Source of the DNA: Oreohelix idahoensis
Lineage: Eukaryota; Mollusca; Gastropoda; Stylommatophora; Oreohelicidae
DNA length: 64,000 bases
Assembly (NCBI GenBank): GCA_024509875.1
Contig: JAMPIV010003437.1
Coordinates: 1 to 64,000 of the forward strand
Reading direction: 5' to 3'
The notes under the pieces are model-generated. The model was given only the letters and a program-made list of their open reading frames with translations. It did no database searches and was not told the DNA's origin. The first letter of the stretch is position 1. Each line of letters opens with the position of its first letter. The translations under genes and the position numbers were made by a program. Of the stretch, positions 58,439-64,000 are shown piece by piece.

Positions 58439-59519
58439 TTATCAGACCATGGCACCCAACTAATATCGGATATCATGTCTCAAGTAATGTCTACTCTGCA
58501 GACAGAGAGATCTTTGAGTAGTATCTATCACCCAATGTCTAAAGGGATGGTCGAACGCCTAAATAGAACACTCAAAAACTTATTAGGGAAGATAACTGAG
58601 GATCATCCTCAAGATTGGGACAGGGTTTTACCTGCGGCCCTCTTCGCCTACAGAGAGGTCCCCAATGAACATACAGGATTTTCTCCCTTTGAACTTGTCT
58701 TTGGTGTGCAACCGCGCGGCCCTATGTCTTTGCTTCATGATCTCATAACCGCTGATAATATTAACGATGACACAAAATCCTCTTACGAATATGTCATCGC
58801 GCTTAGACAAAAGATTATCGAAGCATGCAAATTAGCAACTTCTTCTTCTGAATTTGTTAAACAGAAGGCAAGGCAATTTGCCAATAAGAAAAGAACCTTA
58901 CGACAACTTTGTCCTGGTGACAAAGCATTTGTTTTGCTACCTTGTAGGGAAAACAGACTTCTTATTTCTTGGAAAGGTCCGTACGATATAATATCGAAAA
59001 TTTCAGATGTTGACTATATTGTCGATATTGACGGGAAGCATAAAACCTTCCACATCAACATGCTTACGGAATTCCATGAACGTCCGGATTATTTACAGCC
59101 TATTTTCCAGGCAACGGACGATTCTCCAATCCAACATGGGCATTACTCATCACTGTCCGTAATACAGGATGAGGAAACAAGTTTTTCAAATGTAAATCTT
59201 CCTCTTCCGATGATTCCACTTCATTCTAGTGAATCATGGAAAAATGTTACTGTCTCTCCTGATTTATCTCTAGGAGAACAGCGACAAGTTTCGGCTATGT
59301 TACAAACATTTCAGGATGTCCTCACTGACATCCCTGGACAAACTCATGTCATTGAACATGACATTATTCTGACTGACCATAATCCTATTAGGGTCAGACC
59401 TTATCCTATCCCTATACATTTTCAAGCGCAGGTTGAGAAGGAGTTGGATGAGATGATAGATTTAAAAATAATTGAACCATCCACTTCTGCATATTCTTCG
59501 CCGATGGTTATTGTTCGGA

Positions 59520-60649
59520 AAAAAAGACAATAACATACGTCTTTGCGTTGACTATCGCAAATTGAATCAAGTTACGAAGTTTGACGCTGAACCTATGCCT
59601 TTACTAGAAGAGCTACTTACTAGGCTTTCTAAATCTCATTTTTTCACTAAACTTGACTTGTCTAAAGGATACTAGCAAGTTCCTTTATCTGAACGCGCCA
59701 AACCAATTACGGCTTTTTCTACACCTAGAGGTCTTTTCCAATGGATTTTCATGCCTTTCGGCCTTATGAACGCACCAGCTACATTCGTACGCATGATGCG
59801 TCGAATCCTATCTTATCGGTCAGATGTCATTGCGTACCTAGACGACATCTGTCTTTTCAGCGATACTTGGGAAGATCACTATTCGGGGTTAGTTGAATTA
59901 CTGTCTACTTTACGCGAGCATAACCTGACAGCGAAACCCTCTAAAGTCTGCATTGGTTTTAGCGAAATTTCTTTCCTAGGCCATCGAGTCGGTCATGGTT
60001 TCCTAAAGACAGAGGACCATAATATCACTAAGATACTTAACATCTCTATTCCTAAGACTAAAAAGCAAGTGCGAAGTCTCTTAGGTCTTATACAATTTTA
60101 TGGACGATTCATTCCGAATCTATCCTCTATCATGGCACCTCTTTCTACATTACTAAAGAAAGGGTCTCCTAATATGGTTCACTGGTCTCAGGAATGCCAA
60201 TCCTCGCTGGATAAGATCAAAGCTATGTTTTCAACACACCTATTTTAGTGTTACCTACTAAAGATAAGACATTTTTTCTTCGTAGTGACGCTTCATCCAC
60301 TGGGATTGGAGCGGCACTAATGCAAGAGTACTCTGGAACTCTGCATCCTGTAATGTATATCTCCAGAAAACTTAATGCGGCAGAAAGGAATTACTCGGTT
60401 TTAGACCGTGAACTGTTGGCTATGGTCTGGTCAATTCTCAAACTACAAAGATTCCTTCTAGGCGCACATTTCATAGTAGAAACCGACCAGAAAGCTCTTA
60501 CAGCTATACAGAGTAAGAATTTAAAGAGCTCGAGGTCTACTCGATATGCAATTGCTCTTCAACCTTTTCATTTCTCGGTACGAGCTATCCGTGGATCAAA
60601 TAATGTGATGGCAGACATTTTGTCTAGATGCCCACATGATTCCACCTAA
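59520..60649 (+). pseudogene. Element 3 reverse transcriptase and RNase H
   Basis: The RT frame resumes after an A-run at 59519-59525 with CVDYRKLNQVTKFDAEPMPL and LDLSKGY, then an in-frame TAG at 59673-59675 where Element 1 has Trp. The next frame (59751-60248) has MPFGLMNAPATF, VIAYLDDICLFS and LGLIQFYGRFIPN. A single-base change of length near 60235 shifts to 60248-60649, RNase H: LRSDASSTGIGAAL, DRELLAM, ETDQKAL and NNVMADILSR. Catalytic residues are all present, but the stop and shifts disable it. Confidence 0.92.
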
Positions 60650-61130
60650 CTGTTAGGTCTTGGACTTCCTAATACATCTAAGTCTATAATAGTTCCTTTC
60701 TATATCAAGATAGGTACACATTTGTAATTTGTAATATAGTGATTGTATCACTACTTAGCGGTTCATTGATGTATATTCACCGCTATTCTTTGATGATTTT
60801 TCTTCTTTGTTAATAATGAACTTAATATACTTAATATGAAATTGTGATTGAAATTATTGTATGCATTGTGTCATTGCCAGTATTGTTGTATAAGTTGGTG
60901 ACACCTCTCTGGAAACATCTATACTTAGAGAAACGCTTTCTCTCAGATTATGAGGTATATTTTCTCACCAGTCGCTCCATATGTCGACTTAGCCTCACAT
61001 TTGGCGTTATATTTATTATTTATACTTTTCATCTGCGCATTATTCATGCGTTGTGAGCCTATTGTATGTTGCTCCTAGATGTATTTAAAAAAAAATGTTT
61101 CATTTTTTTTCCCGGGAGGTGTGGTAAGAC
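60650..61130 (+). other. Element 3 3' untranslated region and polypurine tract
   Basis: 480 bp between the RNase H stop and the 3' LTR, similar to 2481-2884 of Element 1 (TACTTAGCGGTTCATTGAT, GGTGACACCTCTCTGGAAA, GCCTATTGTATGTTGCTCC shared). It ends in the purine-rich CGGGAGGTGTGGTAAGAC (61113-61130), the likely plus-strand primer. Confidence 0.75.
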
Positions 61131-62525
61131 TGTTACGTGCAGTTTTCATAACTGATAATGTAGTCGGTCTGTATACTTGTTAAGTTTGAAAATATTTTGA
61201 ATTGAACCCTAATCAAAGGGCGAATACTCATTTTTTGCTTTGAAGGAAAATAAATATGTAGTTACTCCTCTTAAAAGGTTATACCAGCTGACTGCTTAGG
61301 TCAGAGGTGATGCAAACAGCGCATGTCCAAATTAGAGAGGAGTTTGAAAAAGATTTCCGGTGCGGGAGGCCGTTTTTGTTGAACTGGATCTGTCAGACGA
61401 AATGTCTGGTTACGTCTCTGCATTGCCTCTGGGGATGGAAACTCTTCCACTGTTATTGAAAGTCCCCTGTGTTATTTCTGTTCGTCAGGAAGACGGCAGT
61501 TGCTTCTAAGTTGTGTTAGGAATTCGTAGCAAGGTAAAAAAACGAAACTTTCACACTTCCTTTGTAAGGATCATATTTTGAGTCAACCGGTGACGAGAGC
61601 TCACGAATGGTTGGAAGGCAGAGTATTCTACTTGTTATGCTCGTTGGAGCCATCTAAGACCGTTAGGTTTAGATTTACACACAGAGACCCAGGAGAATAG
61701 ATATTATGCTAAAACCAGCATGATTAGCGGTATATCTTTGAACTTAGACGCTTATGTCTGCAGATGAGGAATCCACAGTGTTTACTGTTTTATCGAGGCC
61801 TAATATATAATTATCTGGAGTGGAAGACCAGATGAATTATCAGTTATTGCTATTATAACTTTGAAAGTGAAAACTCGCTTGATGTACGAGGGAGTTATAT
61901 AAGACTATCTTCGAAAGGACAGCCTATCTTTGATACGTCTGATTAGAGGGATGGACTATGCTATTTTCGTCGCCCGCCATGTTTGGGGGTTATGCTAGAT
62001 GAACTTTAGATGTATTTGCCAGTCATTTATCCATTGATGTACTGTTCCTGATCCTCGTCTATTTGACTGTTGTAGATGTCACTGTGTAACGTAATAAATG
62101 GTTGTCATGAAAAACTGCAGTTACACAATTCATTGACTACTGCATGGGAGTGAGTGGGTGAATTATCTACCTTAAAGTACCATCAAGCATTCGCGTGCAT
62201 TCATCCACACCTCTTCATCTACATTTACTAACTGTCGGGGACTACACACATTGGGAGCTGTCTTATGTTCGGAATGTCAACATGACACCTTCACAGAACC
62301 AACGCCTGGTGAGCTAATTAGGCTACCATGCTATTTGGCCCATATCAGTCCGACTACATTTTACACAGCACTCCACATCAACACAGAGCAGCGACATTGA
62401 GGTAGACGATACATACTTTCATATAAATTGAAGGCTAACATAAACAGATCACAACATTTTACTATGTACACACCAGTAACAGTTCTTCACCAACTTTAAC
62501 AAGCATACGGAACTGGTGTGTAACA
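61131..62525 (+). repeat. 3' LTR of Element 3
   Basis: 1395 bp from TGTTACGTGC to GTGTGTAACA, followed by the CTATC duplication. Confidence 0.93.
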
Positions 62526-63634
62526 CTATCACTGCCGTCTTCCTCTACGGCTTCTCAAAATTCCTTTTGTCATTTATCTCAATATTCTCCGTATCTCTCC
62601 CGTCCTCCTCTACGGCTTCTCCTAAATCTCAGTCTCCATATTACTCCGTTTTTCTCCATATTTCTCCATACTTCATATTTCACTATATTTCTGCCGTCCT
62701 GCTCTACGGCTTTTCAAAATCTTAACCTCCCTATTACTCCATAATATTGTCGTCCTACCCTACGGCTTTCTCAAATCTCAACTTCCATATTTCTCCACAT
62801 TTCACCATAATACTCCATGTTTCTGCCGTATGCTCTACGGCTTCTCAAAACCTCTATCTCCATTATTCCTGCCGTCGTCACCACGGCTTTTTACATAGTT
62901 TCCGCCATGCTACATCTACTTCCTTTCTCTTAACTCTCCTTTACTCATCTCCTCCTGTACTGCAGTACCCTATCGGTCAGGTGTACTCAGTTTACTTCAT
63001 GTGTGCTCGGTACAGACCAATTATACTTAAGTCTCCTCAAGACTCAGCTACCGCCGCCATCTTATACCGCATACTTTATGCTATGCCTCTCCTCACCATA
63101 GCCTCCTCCATATCTCCTTATCTCACTTACTCATCAACTCCATCAATTTCATCATGCGAGCCTCTCTGACTCGAAGCGTTTCTAACGCTATCTGTTTATC
63201 TATATCTTGCGTCTCCATCCACTCCTCTGACTTCGTTAACAATTTGCTTCCTCTCTACCTCTCTATCTCTCAAATTTGTCTCGACTTCCTTACTTCTTAC
63301 TTCTCTATCAACCGTTTGCCTCGGTTTTTCTCTATCAATTTCTTCCTTTCTCGTACTCCCTGGGTTCCTCTCAAGTTCTGAACTCTTTAATTGGTCGCTA
63401 ACTCTACCTCTACTTGTACTCCTAATATCTCTCCTACTACTACTCCTATTTCTATCTCCCTTTCTAGCCTCTCGGCTCTTGGATCGGTACTCCCTTCGAT
63501 CCGTATTTCTTCTCTCTTCGTCCTTTATAGCTTCCCGGCTCTTGGATCGGTTGTCCCGTCGATCCGTATTTCTCCTAATTCTCTCTTCCTCTCTGCTTCT
63601 ATTTCTCAGTCTATCTTGGCTCTTGGATCGGAAA
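62526..63634. repeat. pyrimidine-rich region with two hairpin repeat families
   Basis: Family 1: GCCGT-(8 to 9 bases)-ACGGC hairpins with CTTCTCAAAA-type downstream sequence at 62534-62551, 62600-62616, 62693-62710, 62751-62766 (decayed), 62825-62841 and 62871-62887. Family 2: CGGCTCTTGGATCGGT...CGATCCGTATTTCT at 63473-63510 and 63537-63574, with a half copy at 63618-63632; each full copy forms GGATCG/CGATCC. The surrounding sequence is T/C-rich like 49140-51591. ORFs here are compositional and not called. Confidence 0.65.
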
Positions 63635-64000
63635 TCAACTGATTAGAGGTTCTGCTGCTCTTGTAAAGTTAATCACGTGTTTCCTAAAATATCGACACGC
63701 TCCCAAGAGCCCACGTACTTGTCTGGCATTCACTGGTGGAGGCATCTTTCTAATGGCCTTGACTTTATCCTCGTTCGGTCTTATTCCATCCTTGTTGATC
63801 ATAAAGCCTAGGTACTTGGTTTCACGCTGAAGGAAATTACATTTAGTCAACTTCAATTTGACGTTATGAATTCTCAGTCTGTCGAGAACTTTCTCCACGT
63901 ATTCTAGATGGTTCTCAACAGACCCTGACTTGTGTACCAGGATATCATCGATATATGCCATAGCAAAATTCTGCATCCCACTAAGGACTTCATCCATTAG
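63635..64000 (-). pseudogene. Gypsy reverse transcriptase fragment (Element 4), runs off the window
   Basis: Minus-strand frame with MDEVLSGMQNFAMAYIDDIL (YIDD catalytic box near 63955), LKLTKCNFLQRETKYLGFMI, RKMPPPVNARQVRGLLGACR and YFRKHVINFTRAAEPLI. It ends at a TGA where RT similarity stops, at the hairpin-repeat region, so the thumb, connection and RNase H are missing. It is a different Gypsy lineage from Elements 1 to 3. The 5' part lies beyond the window. Confidence 0.88.

Larger units (their letters stand above)
55941..59533 (+). pseudogene. Element 3 integrase, deleted and interrupted by a DNA transposon
   Basis: After NGVLVRG the sequence jumps to FFWPLVNKDIRI in another frame, deleting about 50 residues including both His of the zinc site; CRSCKVCQ remains. 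The core follows (MAIDIIGPF, CVDMCTRWPEA) to GFPGEIL at 56283, where the transposon lies. At 58442 the frame resumes with SDHGTQL (second Asp), YHPMSKGMVERLNRTL (Glu) and the C-terminal domain with FVLLPC and LLISWKGPYDI, then the linker to RT. The codon split by the insertion is restored exactly once one TTA is removed. Confidence 0.88.
51597..62525 (+). mobile_element. Element 3: Gypsy LTR retrotransposon, Gmr1-like order, nested insertions
   Basis: A 10.9-kb element bounded by CTATC on both sides (51592-51596 and 62526-62530). LTRs start TGTTACGTGC and end GTGTGTAACA. Order: 5' LTR, leader, gag, protease, integrase, RT, RNase H, 3' LTR, the same as Element 1, whose proteins it closely resembles. 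It contains a 142-bp insertion in the 5' LTR and a 2.2-kb DNA transposon in integrase. Frameshifts, a stop codon in RT, a deletion in the integrase zinc domain and an altered protease site make it defective. Confidence 0.93.

Noticed and set aside
62516..63642. ORFs 62516-62725, 62747-63169, 63154-63381 and 63391-63642 as short secreted proteins
   Set aside because: They lie over hairpin repeats in T/C-rich DNA and have no recognisable domain or conserved copy.

Overview
The window is a repeat-dense stretch of a eukaryotic, almost certainly invertebrate animal genome. It is AT-rich and every recognisable protein domain belongs to a transposable element; I find no convincing host gene, rRNA or intact tRNA gene. 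The mix of Gypsy elements with integrase ahead of reverse transcriptase, RTE-like LINEs, RNase H-bearing LINEs and a CMC-type DNA transposon would suit a mollusc or another lophotrochozoan, but that is inference.

Left region (1-16017): nested LTR retrotransposons. Element 1 (1494-10332, minus strand, two LTRs) is a Gypsy element with the order gag-protease-integrase-RT-RNase H, like the Gmr1 group. It sits inside the gag region of Element 2 (plus strand, gag pieces at 1323-1493 and 10333 onward, protease, integrase, then a 2.7-kb 3' LTR at 13271-16017), which has no RT or RNase H. Bases 1-230 are the 3' end of another Element 2-like copy, followed by a probable solo LTR (231-1303).

Middle region (16408-48538): a tandem array of two full units and one partial unit of a roughly 13-kb non-coding segment (starts at 16408, 31622 and 45281). 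Each unit carries private insertions, so the other unit often gives the empty site: RTE-like LINEs (one with a twin-priming inversion), GAA-tailed LINE fragments, an RNase H LINE, a LINE carrying only ORF1, SINE-like elements and a solo LTR, several with perfect target-site duplications. Histone-mRNA-type stem-loops (6-bp stem, TTTC-type loop) occur in the ORF1 LINE, in a SINE-like element, and as regular 22-nt arrays in the duplicated unit itself.

Right region (48539-64000): a pyrimidine-rich locus interrupted by Element 3 (51597-62525, plus strand, CTATC duplication), a close relative of Element 1. Its 5' LTR holds a 142-bp (TTCG)n-tailed insertion and its integrase holds a CMC-type DNA transposon (56284-58438) flanked by TTA. 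The locus continues with two families of hairpin repeats (62534-63632) and ends with a Gypsy RT fragment on the minus strand. Nearly all element ORFs carry frameshifts, stops or deletions, so the window reads as layers of decayed mobile elements; part of the indel load in the first 13 kb may be assembly error.
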